A stretch of DNA of 64,000 nucleotides. Source: Chelonoidis abingdonii. Taxonomy: Eukaryota; Chordata; Testudines; Testudinidae. This document shows, one piece after another, positions 1 through 11,544 of the stretch (within the stretch, counting starts at the first letter, position 1; each line of letters begins with the position of its first letter). Both the position numbers and the translations under genes were made by a program. Under the pieces are notes generated by a model that was not told the DNA's origin, searched no databases, and was given only the letters and a program-made list of their open reading frames with translations. The DNA is taken from positions 55,622,114 through 55,686,113 of the forward strand of contig NC_133771.1 in the NCBI RefSeq assembly GCF_003597395.2. The letters run 5' to 3'.

Positions 1-430
1 TGGGTCCCATTCAAGCTGCTGTTTAAAGGTGCCTTCATGCACTAATTGAATATTCACTCGTCACAGGTGAAGCAATCTCCAGCAGGTTTAGAGTAGGACA
101 AAATGATGATAATGGGAGAAAGACATGAAGGGTCAACAAGTCTCCATCTCACACTTCATGGGAAAAGTACTTGGCCCATTGAAATCAATGGCAAAAATCC
201 TGTTGTTATCAATGTATCCAGGATTTCATCCTGTACCTTCAAATTCCCAGAAAAATCCATCACAGCACATAAGAGCATTATGACCCCAGACAGAGGGAAT
301 CAATTTTCTAGTGACTAGTATTATTATTGACATATGAAGAGTAAAACATTCTGGTACACTCACCACCACTCAACTCTTGTGGCTGAAAAGGACCACATCA
401 CTGGTCTCTCTCATCTCTGAGGTTTTTAGG
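1..430. other. intergenic, no feature recognised
   Basis: AT-rich unique-looking sequence. The open frame at 103-318 has no recognisable domain and no splice-site or repeat context that would support a gene. Confidence 0.5.
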
Positions 431-598
431 GGAATCACAGATTATTATTAGGGTTAGAAGGGACCTCAGGAGATCATCTAGTCCAATCTCTGCTCAAAGC
501 AGGACCAATCCCCACTTCCCTAAATGGCCCCCTTAAGAATTGGACTCACAACCCTGGGTTTAGCAGGCCAATGCTCTCCCCTCAGTGAAAGTTATCCC
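431..598 (-). repeat. tRNA-headed SINE with CR1-type tail
   Basis: On the minus strand the element starts near 598 with a tRNA-like head. It has a box-B-like stretch (GGGTTGTGAGTCCAATTC) after the phrase GGCCTGCTAAACCC. It then runs through GGATTGGTCCTGCTTTGAGC into GACTAGATGATCTCCTGAGG, the hallmark 3' end of CR1 LINEs, and ends in a short TATTATTA-like tail near 431. A pol III tRNA-type head joined to a CR1 tail is the usual design of turtle SINEs that borrow CR1 reverse transcriptase. The box A side is disturbed by extra bases around 580-590, so this copy is probably inactive. The family assignment is from memory of such repeats, not a database match. Confidence 0.75.
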
Positions 599-2340
599 AG
601 TGAAAATTAATCCTCAAACCACTTTTATTGCTCTTGCTGGCCTACCTCAAGGAAAAAGAGCTGCCAGCATCTTTAAAATTTTGCCCTCAATCAGCTATGA
701 AAAAAGTGCTCTTTTCTTCAAGAGGCTCACTGGGGCTGTGCCTAGGGAAGGGGACTTCCTTCTCAGCTGATCCTGCCTTGTTGAAATCAGTGGGAGCTAT
801 ACCACTGATTACAATGAGTGCAAGATCAAGCCTTAGAACAAGGCACAGAGTAGCCTATGGAGTTTCAGTTACCTCACCTATTTTTAGCTAGAGCAAGCCC
901 TGGAGTATGAGTTAGCAGGATAACTAAGTAGTGTGGTTTTCTGAACCATGACATAGTAGAAGAAGCAGAGGAGACACAACTGTAGATCAGAAAGGGAAAA
1001 GATTGACAGCAAAGTTATTTATTGTTTGTAACTTGGGAAATTAAAAATTTACACACAATCTAACCTGTCAATTAATGATGTCAATTAGCAAATATCCCTT
1101 GAATATGATGTAATGAATATTAGAATCAAAGCTAAATTGAAAGACACAAATAAAAATGTAACTGTGTATTACCATGGATGGGATGTAAATATGTTCAAAA
1201 AAGAAAAGATGCTGTACTTATGTTTTTGATATAGATAAAATTAATTTAAATCTAATGTCATACTTTGTCTCTTCTTATTTGAATTTTTAAAATACTTTTC
1301 TTTTCTTTTTTTTAAAATCAAGATGTAAGAAATCAGAGGAAAATACTGAGGCCTTGATACTGCAATTGGAGCCGTGCGGGCAGATACTTGTGGCATTGAA
1401 GATGCCCATTTAATTCAGCAGTGCTCTGTGTCGACACTGGAGTCACCCCACACAGATTCAGCCACAAGATAAATCCCTCTATCCCACCAAAAAATAATTA
1501 TACGAACAGAAATTATTTAATTTAATTCAATGTTAAAAAACCCTTTAAATGTGAAGTACGATTATTGAGCTTGCAACCCCACTTACTGTCTACTATCCAT
1601 GTTACACACCCTTTCTGGCATTAAGATTCAAAGAGGAAAGTACATCCTTCTTGGTTGTCACACTGTCTTCTGCAGGGGCAAGTTAAGAATAGCAATAAAT
1701 TACTTTAAACTAATAAACAAATGATCAGTGGGCCAAAGGTAATTTTGCAATTTAACATGAATGTAAATGCATATAGAAACACAATAATCAACCCTCATCT
1801 CATTGTATGAATTTAAGTAGAGTGTACCATCCATTTGGGGAAAAAGAAAAAACAATGTACATGCAAAGATCAAGAAAGCCTCTTTGTCCATAAGTCGTAC
1901 TGCAAGTAGGGCCTGATCCAAAGCCCATTGAGCAAAATGAGATTCTCAGCTTTAACTCAGGTCCACCAGAGAGGGTTGGGGCAATGAATTTTCTACCAAA
2001 TGCACTGTGGGTGTTCAGTCTATCTACCCGAGGGGACTGCACTACTGATTACCAGATAGTCCCAGTCCCCATATGTGTAAGTGGTCAGTGATGCATCCTT
2101 TGATAATGTCCTTTTTCTTTATCTACCTCTCTTCCTGGACTGTTCTAGTACCAAATAACCCCAGACTGCACTATACAGTTTTATTTCATTCTAACAAAAC
2201 TTTATTTGCCTTTACTGCTTATCTGCAAATCAGCTTGCTCTATTGAAATATTGCCTAGCACATAATTTCTTCAGATTTCCTCCAGCTTCATTTTCCCTAG
2301 TAGAATTTCAAATTTTCAAAAAAAGGTTTCCCCAACATTT
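599..2340. other. intergenic, degenerate repeats only
   Basis: No gene is recognised. Phrases near 1350-1480 and 1890-1990 (for example GGGCCTGATCCAAAGCCCATTGA) look like heavily decayed CR1-type LINE fragments. The overlapping minus-strand frames at 1700-2042 have no domain and fall on this relic. Confidence 0.45.
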
Positions 2341-2345
2341 GGTGG

Positions 2346-2547
2346 TGGTGTATCCTTGGGCATAGCAGTTTTAGGAAGAAATCACTTGAGACACAGAGAG
2401 CTGTAGACCATGAAAAGCAGCCATTTATTGCCACACACTGAACTAATCAACAACCAGCCAAAACTGGCTGGGCTATCCCCTAATAATCTAACTCAGTTGC
2501 CATAGCAACAACAATATTCTATTACTACGAAAACCAAATACACAACA
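2346..2547 (-). repeat. 3' LTR of the Ty3/gypsy element
   Basis: 202-bp direct repeat matching 6772-6972, beginning TG and ending CACAACA on the plus strand. It carries one or two percent or more substitutions relative to its partner (for example TTTTAGG for TTTCAGG, AAAGCAGCC for AAAGCGGCC, and several small changes near the end). GGTGG at 2341-2345 is the target duplication. Confidence 0.95.
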
Positions 2548-2559
2548 TATCCCCCCCCG
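2548..2559 (-). other. polypurine tract of the Ty3/gypsy element
   Basis: On the minus strand CGGGGGGGGATA sits directly upstream of the 3' LTR, the position where plus-strand DNA synthesis is primed in LTR retrotransposons. Confidence 0.85.
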
Positions 2560-2990
2560 AGAACATCCCCTAAAAAAACCAAACACTAAACTAGAGAAGG
2601 AGGGTATACTGCCTATGTTCCCAGCTAAACCCCAGGGATTATTTTGGCCTGTAACCATGGGCTCACCCAAGCTAAAGATCCAGACATTGAGGAGGCCTTC
2701 TGTCTTTAGGTGGATTACAGTGGACTTCTGATGTTGGTTTACCCAAAAGTGTCTTGGGCGCAAGCCTGACAATGGGCTCAGGGTTCACAGTGCGAATGGG
2801 GGAGGATGTGGTATCAGTTTGTTCAGGGAAGGAGTGTATCTCCACCTCAGGCAGTAACTGAGAGGGAAAGTCAGGAACAGGTGACTCTTGATTCGGTGTC
2901 TCGCCGGAGGCGGTGAAGTCGAGCAACTCAACTGAAGATGTGTCCTGAGGACTAGTATAATCTAGCAACAGCTGATCTACATGTCACCTC
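2560..2990 (-). pseudogene. pol C-terminal tail of the Ty3/gypsy element
   Basis: An open minus-strand frame at 2672-2968 is rich in Ser, Thr, Pro and Glu and ends in a basic and proline stretch (DRRPPQCLDL), like the low-complexity tail that follows the integrase core in vertebrate gypsy elements. The overlapping frame at 2488-2772 is a shadow. Assignment is by position rather than by a conserved domain. Confidence 0.6.
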
Positions 2991-3970
2991 CAGGTGAGAT
3001 CCTCAGCAGTCCAGACAAAGTAGGAAACATCTTGTTTAAGCGATGACATTGGCATGGACCTGTTTAACTCCACAAACATAATTCCAGACCAAAACTTGCT
3101 ATCCCAGGCTAAAAGTTCGGGCTTTTGCTCCGGGAGAACACCTGATGACTTGATCTTGCCGTTGATTTTGTGCAATTCGTTGGGATTCAGAAGATTTCAG
3201 CAGATAAAAGCAAGTGTGCAGTTGTTATCCCATCATTAGAAAGGCCGGGGATGCCTTGGTCGTAGCATGAGATGTGTTTCTGTAGGATAATAAGAAGGCA
3301 TCCAGACACTTTTCAATGTATAATTGTCCCCTTGCCGATCTCAAAGCTGCACAATTTCAGCTAATACATTAATTGATGGATGATATGGTGCTGAAGTGAT
3401 GTGATGTATCCCATTTGCCTTCATAAAATTTCCAAACTCCTGAGAGATGAACTGTGGTCTGTTGTCACTCACAAGTTGTTCTGGCAGACTGAAATGACTA
3501 AAGAGTCCCTATAGTTTTTGGATAATACTCTTTGCAGTAGTGGACTGCATTATAGAGATTTCTGACCGTTTAAAATGGGCATCTACCACCACCAAGAACA
3601 TGCTTCCTTCAAGGGGACCAGCGAAGTCAATGTGAATATGCTGTCACAGGTTTACAGGCCAGCCCCTTAAGTGTAGGGGTGCCCACTGGGGTGCATTACT
3701 CACACCCTGACATGACATACAAGCTCTTGCTATCTCTTCAATAGCACTGTCCAATTCTGGCCACCAAAAATGGTTTTGTGCAATTTCCTCCATGCACACT
3801 ATTCCACAGTGACTGGAATGTAGCTGTTCTAACATCTGTAATCTCGGTGGTGGTGGGATAATGACATGTCTTGCCCACAACAAACAACCAAAATCGACCG
3901 ATAACTGTTCTCCTGGACATGTAGGTAACAAGGTGGGGTGAGACTGGAGAGGGCCGTTGAGATGTTCCAT
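2990..3970 (-). pseudogene. Ty3/gypsy integrase relic
   Basis: Integrase inserts the cDNA copy into chromosomal DNA. The N-terminal zinc-binding HHCC domain is visible in the minus-strand frame at 3644-3970: His pair in LHSSHCG, then WWPELD and a CxxC pair in ACMSCQ. Downstream on the same strand the catalytic core shows HIDFAGP (near 3620-3640, first Asp), VSDNRPQF (near 3447-3473, second Asp) and SAPYHP followed by a Glu (near 3345-3400), consistent with the D,D35E triad. At least one stop lies between the first and second Asp (near 3512), and the core is not in one open frame with the zinc-binding domain. Function is therefore lost in this copy. Confidence 0.9.
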
Positions 3971-3989
3971 GCATCACCAGGTCCATAAC

Positions 3990-4440
3990 TTGGGACAATA
4001 CTGGCTCAATGCAAGTTGCCTTCTTTACCTGAGTAGCAGTGATGGGTGTGTTTTTTAACTGTTCGAAGTAAAAGATTTCCTTCTGGGCAATAGCTAGATG
4101 TTTGAATGGCAAAGGCAGCCTTGAGAGACCACCTGCCTTGCAGTGCAGAGTGGATTTCCAATACTGGATTTCATATGTGTGTGCGGAAAGCAACAATGCC
4201 CATCGTTGCATATGACTAGCAGCTAATGGGGGAATGTCTGTGTGTGGTCTAAAAATTGAAGTCAGAGGTTGATGGTCTGTGAGAAGTGTAAACTTCCATC
4301 TGAACAGGTACTGATGAAAACTTCCAAAGTCCGAAAACTATTCCCAATCCCTCACATTCGATTTAGGCATAATTAGTTTCTGTTTTGCTTAGAGTGTGTG
4401 AAGCAAAAGCAATAGGTCCCTTTTTTCTCGAAGGCAAAAT
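3990..4440 (-). pseudogene. Ty3/gypsy RNase H relic
   Basis: RNase H removes the RNA template during cDNA synthesis. The minus strand encodes TDHQPL at 4263-4280, the conserved RNase H motif of Ty3/gypsy pol. It is followed in another frame (3738-4211) by RWALLLSAHTYEIQY and a degraded version of the usual 'ADGLSR' motif (here AGGLSRLPLP). The frame changes and stops between 4211 and 4440 show that the domain is broken. Confidence 0.88.
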
Positions 4441-5477
4441 TAGTGACACGTCTGCTTCCACTCCATAAGGGAGGCATTGCAGGCCAACTGTAGAGGTAAG
4501 AATGGATCAAAGTGCGTCAGAATTCCTGAATTTAGCAGTATACCCTTAGTTTTGTTAAATGCAACCTCATAGGCTTCAGTCCACTTCCAGGCCTCATTCT
4601 GCCCCAGAAGTCCGTGAAGTGGTTTTAACAGTGTGGCTAACTGTGAAATGAACTTTCCATAATAGTTCAATAGTCCTAGAAATGAGCAAAGCTGACTAAT
4701 ATTTTGAGGAGTGGGAGTCTCCACAGTAGCCTTCACTTTTGCAGGGTCATCATGAAGACCCATAGCATCAATGATGTGTCCCAAATATTCAACAGAAGGC
4801 TGAAAGAATTCACACTTGTCTTTGCAGACTCTTAGGCCATACTCTTTCAGTCTTTGAAGGGTAGCCTCTAAATTCTTTAAGTGATCCTCTTCATTCCTTC
4901 CAGTGACCAGGATGCTGTCCAGATAGCACTTGACTCCTGGCATGCCACACAATATCTGCTCCATAGCTCTCTGGAACAAGACGGGAGCAGACATTATTCA
5001 GAAGTGTAGGCGACAGTATCAATAAAGTACTTTATGCATCACAATAGTCAACAGCTCTTGGGACTTTTCATCAACGTGCATCTGTAGATACACTTGACTC
5101 AGATCAGTCTTACTGAACTTTTGTCCTCCAGCCAGACCCATGAAGAGGTCATCGATGTGGGGAAGCAGGAATTGCTCTTCACGCAACACTGGGTTGACAG
5201 TGATTTTAAAATCTCCATGAATCCAGAGGGAGATATCTTTCTTCACTATTGGAATGATTGGAGTTTCCCATGGGCTATGGGTAACTTGTATTAGGACTCC
5301 ATTTGTGACCAGATGCTCCAGGGTCACTTCAACCTCTGACCTGAGGGTATATGGCACAGTTCTAGCTTTCAGATTTTTTGGTTGACTGCCAGGTTTAATG
5401 TTCAATGTCACAGTGATTCCCTTCATACTTCCCAAATCATCTCCAGAAACAGCAGCATGTTTCCTTATTACAGCCAT
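4440..5477 (-). pseudogene. Ty3/gypsy reverse transcriptase relic
   Basis: The RT domain is split over two minus-strand frames. The upstream part (5019-5477) has the fingers/palm motifs GDFKITVNP, LPHIDDLF and FSKTDLSQVYLQ, where the Asp in KTDL is the first catalytic residue. The downstream part (4440-4994) contains the active-site box at 4914-4925, read here as YLDS instead of the expected Y-x-D-D. It continues with LGHIID, LGLLNYYGKFI and the connection region, all typical of Ty3/gypsy. A stop or frame change near 5000 separates the halves. The Asp to Ser change would by itself be expected to abolish polymerase activity. The region overlapping on the plus strand at 5094-5294 is a shadow frame. 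Confidence 0.95.
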
Positions 5478-5486
5478 CAGACCAGT

Positions 5487-5790
5487 TTAACCTTTAGTCA
5501 TTCGGTGCACTTCTGCCCAGTTCAGCTGAATCTTCCTCAGCCAAGACCTATCCAGTAAAGCTGGGTCATTGCCTTTCACCACAAACAGTGCCAATTTAGC
5601 AGCCTGTCCATTGAGCTCTACCTTAACATCAATAGTGCCCAACATGGGTACAGCTTCTCCAGTGTATGTCTTCAGAATAGTTTTCATTGCCTTAAGCGGA
5701 CGATGCTGTAGCTTTTCTTTACATAGTTTCTGAGACCAGCAAAAAGGCTGCACCAGTGTCCTGCTCCACGCATACAGGTTTGCCGTCCAA
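5487..5790 (-). pseudogene. Ty3/gypsy aspartic protease relic
   Basis: The protease would cut the Gag-Pol polyprotein. The active-site motif DTGA is encoded at 5749-5760 on the minus strand, followed by hydrophobic AFLLVSETM. The rest of the domain (LGTIDVKVELNGQ, LFVVKGNDPALLDRSWL) continues at 5487-5753 in a different frame, so a frameshift separates the active site from the body. The order gag, protease, RT is as expected for this superfamily. Confidence 0.85.
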
Positions 5791-5799
5791 CAACGGGGT

Positions 5800-6621
5800 T
5801 ACCCAGTATTCATGTGAGCCCACTGCCAAAGCAAAAACATGGAGTGGCACTTTTTCTGACGAGGTGTCACTTTGAGCATCCTGGGTCTGCTCTAGGGTGT
5901 GCAGATTTTCCTTTTTGGTCCATCAGATCACAGGCACACTCAATGTGTCCCTTTTGTTTACAGGCACACTCAATGTGTCCCTTTTTGCCACAAAGTCGGC
6001 ACACCAGGTCCTACACCAGCATTCTAATGCATGGTGACCCAGCTTAACACACCGATAACATTTCTGACTCCCCACAAGTTTGTGGGTAGGTTCTTGTGAT
6101 ACCTTATGCACACTAGGGGATGCACTAATGTACTCTCCTTTGTAGCCAGTTCCATGGAGACTGCAATATCAAAGGCCTTCTATAAGGTAAGATGAGCATC
6201 TGTCAATAGGCACTTCCATATAGCGTCATTGTGCAGGCCACACACTAACCTGTCATGTGGGCATAATTTAACATCTCCTTAAATTTACAGTGTTCCGCAA
6301 GCTTTTTCAAAGTTGCTACAAATTGTACAACTGTTTCATCTTCTTTTTGGTCTCTTTTGTGGAACCTATACATTTCAGAAATTATCAGTGGTTTTGGAGA
6401 AAAATAGGACACCAGGATTTCCACAATGTCACTGTAACTTAACAGGGTAAGCTGTGTAGTAGGGAGTAGGTCTTAGCCACTACAACACTTAGGAATATTG
6501 GCACCTTCTTATCTTCTGAAATGTCATTTGCAATAACAAAAAGCTCAAAATGCTTAGTATACACATGCCATTGCACGGTAGTCTTATCAAAAGGTTCCAC
6601 CAGCCCCGTAGGAGTAGCCAT
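5800..6621 (-). pseudogene. Ty3/gypsy gag relic with CCHC zinc knuckle
   Basis: Gag forms the intracellular particle and binds element RNA. The likely start is the ATG at 6619-6621 (MATPTGLVEPFD on the minus strand), about 130 bp downstream of the primer site, leading into a short frame that is broken before 6439. The nucleocapsid part at 5923-6111 has one intact zinc knuckle, C-x2-C-x4-H-x4-C, encoded at 6019-6060. It is followed by a degenerate second knuckle and an in-frame tandem duplication of ten residues (see 5931-5985). Several stops and frameshifts lie between 6111 and 6439. Confidence 0.85.
5931..5985 (-). repeat. 30-bp-period tandem duplication in gag
   Basis: The 25-bp unit beginning CAGGCACACTCAATGTGTCC occurs at 5931-5955 and again at 5961-5985. 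The period of 30 bp keeps the reading frame, so the encoded minus-strand peptide KRDTLSVPV is present twice. It lies just downstream of the zinc knuckle. Confidence 0.95.
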
Positions 6622-6750
6622 GGTTTTAGTTTCAGTATGCACCATCAGTGCAAACAAGCCAGTTCACACCCCCGTCCAACAGCAAAAAAGTTTTATTTAA
6701 TTAATTTATTTATTTTTAACCTTGACTTCTGTTCCTGGGGTAGCACAGGG

Positions 6751-6768
6751 ATCCCATCCTCGTCGCCA
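6751..6768 (-). other. primer-binding site, tRNA-Ser(GCU)
   Basis: Plus-strand ATCCCATCCTCGTCGCCA is identical to the 3' end of vertebrate tRNA-Ser(GCU) including the CCA tail, as I know that tRNA. On the element's own strand this is an 18-nt primer site starting TGGCGACGAGG, 3 nt from the 5' LTR edge (6769-6771 intervening). Confidence 0.88.
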
Positions 6769-6771
6769 TGT

Positions 6772-6972
6772 TGTTGTATCCTTGGGCATAGCAGTTTCAG
6801 GAAGAAATCACTTGAGATGCAGAGAGCTGTAGACCTTGAAAAGCGGCCATTTATTGTCACACACTGAACTAACCAACAACCAGCCAAAACTGGCTGGCTA
6901 TCCCCTAATAATCTAACTCAGTTGCCATAGCAACAACAAGATTCTATTACTAAGACAACCAAATACACAACA
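6772..6972 (-). repeat. 5' LTR of the Ty3/gypsy element
   Basis: 201-bp partner of 2346-2547, TGTTGTATCC to CACAACA on the plus strand. In the element's orientation this is the 5' LTR because the primer site lies next to its low-coordinate edge and gag follows. GGTGG at 6973-6977 completes the target duplication. Confidence 0.95.
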
Positions 6973-6977
6973 GGTGG

Positions 6978-9900
6978 CAAGTTAATTTATTTTTTGTTTA
7001 CAGACTCTTTCTTGAAAATGAATGAAAAAAGGTGTCTCCAAGTTCAGAGTTTTTCTGCCACTTCCATAATTTAATATGGTTTAAGGACTATCTATAAATT
7101 CAAAGAATGTGTGTAGGAATTATCTTTAAAGAGCAAAACCTTTCCCAAAATTCCATACTCAGAAGAATAAACTGCCAGGTTTATGGTATGCTAGTGCTTC
7201 AGCAGAGAATCTGTATGGCTAGTGTTATACAGGAAGTCAGACTAGATTATCACACTGGTCCCTTCTGGCTTTATAATCTATGAATCTGGATGAAGACAGA
7301 GCAGCCAGAAAGTAGTCTCAACCTCCCCTCAAGCACTGACTGGCAGAGCTCCCTGGAACAATTAGAGGAGACTAACTTTATGCTCTGTGAGTAGTGTCAG
7401 GTCTAAATCTCTCTCTCAGTGTAACTTCTCAAAGAACAAAGAAGTTTGGACATAGTTCATAGGAAACATTTTCTTTATCTGCCTTTTTTTACAATAGAAA
7501 TTTTAAAACTTCCCAAAAAATTACATGATGTCCTTAACCATGTAGACAAGACAGCAGAGGATACTTATGAGCAAATCACATATTCTTAATTTTTATTATA
7601 CTTCATGTTTTACTGCAGGGTAAGTCAGAGACATGTGATCTCATTCCTGTGGTGATGCAGTGACTAAAAGAATGTGTGCTTAAATATTTTATTAACAAAA
7701 TATAGAAATCAGAATTCATAAAAGATGAGCTCTTCAAAATGTAACATATAGATACAAAAGACCCACACAGAATGCTAGCCAAGTGCACATATCCCTATCT
7801 ATGTTCAATAAATAATTAAATGCATTCATAATGGCTTAAGATGTAATATATAATAGGATTCATCATTCAGGCTTTTCATTGTTTTGACCATTCTAGAGCA
7901 TCTCTTTTTTTAAAGGGCCCAATCTTGTTCCCATTTAATACAATCAGCTGTACGTTTTCAAAAAGTTTCCATGCAGAGGTTGCTAATCAGATTGTTAAAT
8001 GCACACGCCAATAAGGTGAGCGCGTGAATTTATGAAGGTATGCTTAAGTACATGATTTCCATGTACTCATTGGGTGTTTTGCATGTACACGCTTAAAGCT
8101 TTGATCCCCAAAGCAAACCCAAAATAAATAGATCACCAAATATAGACGATGGGTAAACTCTCATTCCTTCAAAATTTATTTTGGGATAAAAAAAAGATGT
8201 ATGATTTCTGAAAGGTAGCTCAGTGCTTTTAAAATTATTATATCAAGCAGTGGTATTTTTAGTTTTTTAAAAAGTATTTCTTTCCTCTTCACATCTCTAC
8301 CGACGAGCCATCCCCTTCACTCACTTACAATCTGTAGATCACAGACCAGAATCTGGGAATGTGATTGAAGATCAATGGACTGCAAATCACAGGTTGGAGT
8401 TGGTAGGGGAAACCCACTTTTGCTCTCTAATTCTGGTACAGCCCCTGTACAGGGACAGTCTCCCTGTGCCATGTGAGAGCAGTCTGATGGCTTAACTGTC
8501 CCAACTAGCTGAAACAAAAGTAGAGGATCAACGTGGTGTAGGGGCATCCCTGCCATATCCATTTCCTCCATCTATTTTACCTGCTACTCCAATAGCAAGG
8601 AAGGCAAATGGTACATTAGCCATTGTGCTGACTCTATATCCCTGAAGGTTCTCTTTGCATTCAGGTTCTTCGGATCAATTAAGTTAGCTAAAAAGACAGA
8701 TTCAGTGGGTACTGCAGTGTAAATCAGCCACACCATGCTAGAAGTTCTACCCCCATATCATTTAGTTGAATGGGGATAGATATAATCATGTTCTATACAA
8801 AAATAAATCTGATTAATCTTTTAAAAATATCTCTATACTAATCATGCATACAACTGTATTCTGGAAGAAATGTGTAACGGCTAGTGATGGGGAAGCAAGG
8901 CTGAAGTATAAAAGACAAAAGATATCTGAATATAAAGCTGGGGAGGTACCAGCACTCCAATGAATTCTACTCTGGAACCCTACTCCATAAGAAAACATTG
9001 GACAGGATCCCTCTTTGACATATCGCAGAAATGAACATGAACTGAGAAGAATATGCACTGGACCAGGGATTCTCAAAGTTTTCACAGTGCGATTCATATT
9101 GTGAGAGTTTTGCGACCTTAGAAACATGAAAACTTCAGAGACTATTGCACCTAGATGTGCCAGATGCCATGGGCACATTGCATATTCATGGCTATTGTAT
9201 CAATAAATATATGTATCTTTGAGTTCCTGGTTCACTGAGTGGGTTTTATGTGGAAGCTGGAATGGCTGGGAATGGGGCAGTAATAAATGTGAATTCCCAG
9301 TGCAGGACATGTGGATAACCAGCCCTTTGAAGCTTCATCCCATTGGGTAATGGAGTCTTAACTTGTTTTACCTGTTTCAGGAGACTAAGACCCCAAACTC
9401 TACATAGGATCAGTCAGAGCTGACTCAGGGGAGACTCAGTGTGGAACAAAGAACTGACTAATCTGTGTGCAGACTTATCAGGATCCCATGTTGATTATGG
9501 GTAACACCTGCGAAGCTTAGCAAGTGTGTAGACTATTTACTGCTTTATTATACATTTACCTTGTAAACACTTTCGTCCTAAATAAAATTCATTGTGCTTT
9601 GTGAAAGCTGGCTGTTAACTGCTAAACCTTGTTATTGTCTCTGACAGATGAGCGGATCACAAGTCCTGAAGAAACTTTACATTTACTAAATTGATCACAG
9701 GAGGAATTGCAATCTAAATCTCCAGCCCAGAGGGAGAGGGATGTGAGTTCCCAACCCCAGAGAGGTGATGAGTAGAAGCCTGAGATCTGAGGAAGGGGGC
9801 TCTCAAGGAGAGAATGAAGAGATCAGAGGTGCAGTTAGCTTGGAAACTGTGACATATATTTCTACAGAGAGATGGCCTAATGAGTGGCAACTTATGTTCA

Positions 9901-11540
9901 CAGTCCTGTAGCCCTGTCTCTTCCGATTTATGATCATATCACTTTCCTTTGACAAGTACAGCAATTGATTGCATGGAAAAGTAATGGGCATAGACTTTGC
10001 TTCCTTTAATGTAATTTTTCTGCTGGAAATAAAGAGGAGAGCCAGCACCACAGGATCAGTCAGCTCTCTGTAGACCAGCTGAGATTCACAGTCAAGAGCT
10101 GGAGAGATGTTCAGCTAAGTTAGGGGCCTCAAACCAGGGTCCATAGTTCCCAAGGAGCTGTAAGAACTTCCCAGGAGTTTCCCTGCAGCTTCCTATGGTC
10201 CTTTTGTTTGAGAAAGAGGAGGGGAGATTTCATTTTCTCCTTTCCTGCACAGTTTGACATTGGTGTCAAGCTATTTCTAAACAGTAGTTTAAAATATTAT
10301 CTATTTATTTATTTACTTACTTATTTTTTTGCTGCCTTTGGAATGAACCATGTTGGACCAAACAGCAGTATTTATTTAAAAAACGTAAGGAAAGATGTCT
10401 CTGTAACCTCATAAACTGGTCAAAAGACCAGGCCACTTTGCAGATGCCCAAAATGAACCCAAAATCACTGCTGTAGCTGAGCCTTTACATCTGCACCAGT
10501 AAGACTGGAAAAAGGAGTGCAGGGCTATAATTTTGATGGCTAATAATCAAAGTGGGAAACCATGAAAAAGTAAGAGTTCCCAATGCTTGGGAAGTTTGTG
10601 AAGCACTGGGCCACATATCCTAGTCAATTTTCCTCAACTGTAAATTCTCTGGTTTTGAGAATTTGTGGTGTTCCTTCTGTGTTTCCTGTTCTTCTAATGG
10701 AAAAATGGTAATAATGTTATTTGGATATATGAAGAGTTTATGCAAATCTAAACTCTACAGTACAAACAAATTTGATCCTAATGGTATAACTCTTATGATG
10801 TTTCTGAGGGATAATTGTTAATATTGAATCTCACTGTAGGGCTCAGTGGGGTAGATTAAAGGGAAAGCATATGGGTTGTCTTTCTTGGAACTTCATTGTT
10901 TGAAAGTTTACTGTTTAGAACTGTTACAAATTGTGTTACAGTTACAATCAATGGTGTATTAACACACTAGTAGAAGGCAGCATTATGAGGTCTTAAAGAG
11001 TCCAGACACTATTGTTACTAGAGAAATTATGCATGCTTGATGATAGTCTACAGCTGTTAATTTGGCAAATAGCTAATTAAAATGTTTTAAAACCATTATG
11101 CTTTTTAAGGCACATTTTGCGATTTCATAAAATGTCATTTATCTAGTAAGAATCATGCTTGTTTGGAAATGCACTCCCTGAAGTATCAAGAATTCAGTTT
11201 CTGCATACAGATGACTCTCACCAGGGGCTCAAACTATTTTGACCTAATAGTGGACAACTGAGAGAAAATGATTTATCTTAGCTAATATAGAATACATCCA
11301 TGTGAAAAGACAGACTCCCATAATGCATTCAATGTGCCTTTAAAAAAACAAAACTGAGCATTTGTTTGTATTTACATGAGAGCCTTTATGTTCCAGCTGA
11401 TGAAAAATTCAGTTATTGTGTGAAGATTTTATATGGCCAGAAAAAGGAAAAAAACAAACACACCAAACTGAATCAAGTTAAAAAATTTCATGTCCATTCA
11501 ACAAAACACAGCTTCCACTTTCAGTAAGAATAGTTATGTA
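6978..11540. other. intergenic, scattered repeat relics
   Basis: No gene is recognised. A short LINE/SINE 3' tail is seen at 7225-7288 (GACTAGATTATCACACTGG, then GGTCCCTTCTGGCTTTATAA and CTATGAATCT). A lone hAT-type end, CCAGGGATTCTCAAAGTTTTC, lies near 9063. A degenerate TATT-type microsatellite occupies 10292-10325. The minus-strand frame at 8813-9178 overlaps the hAT-like end and has no domain. Confidence 0.5.
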
Positions 11541-11544
11541 ATAG

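Larger units (their letters stand above)
2346..6972 (-). mobile_element. Ty3/gypsy LTR retrotransposon, structurally complete but decayed
   Basis: Two LTRs of about 200 bp in direct orientation bracket 4.2 kb that encodes, on the minus strand, gag, aspartic protease, reverse transcriptase, RNase H and integrase relics in the Ty3/gypsy order. The element is flanked by identical 5-bp target duplications GGTGG (2341-2345 and 6973-6977). A primer-binding site complementary to the 3' end of tRNA-Ser(GCU) lies 3 nt inside the 5' LTR, and a G-rich polypurine tract abuts the 3' LTR. A serine-tRNA primer with short LTRs is reminiscent of the Mag lineage; that lineage call is inference. All coding frames are interrupted by stops and frameshifts, so the copy is not autonomous. 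No envelope-like frame is seen between integrase and the 3' LTR. Confidence 0.95.

Noticed and set aside
5094..5294. 66-codon plus-strand frame
   Set aside because: Antisense shadow of the gypsy reverse transcriptase relic.
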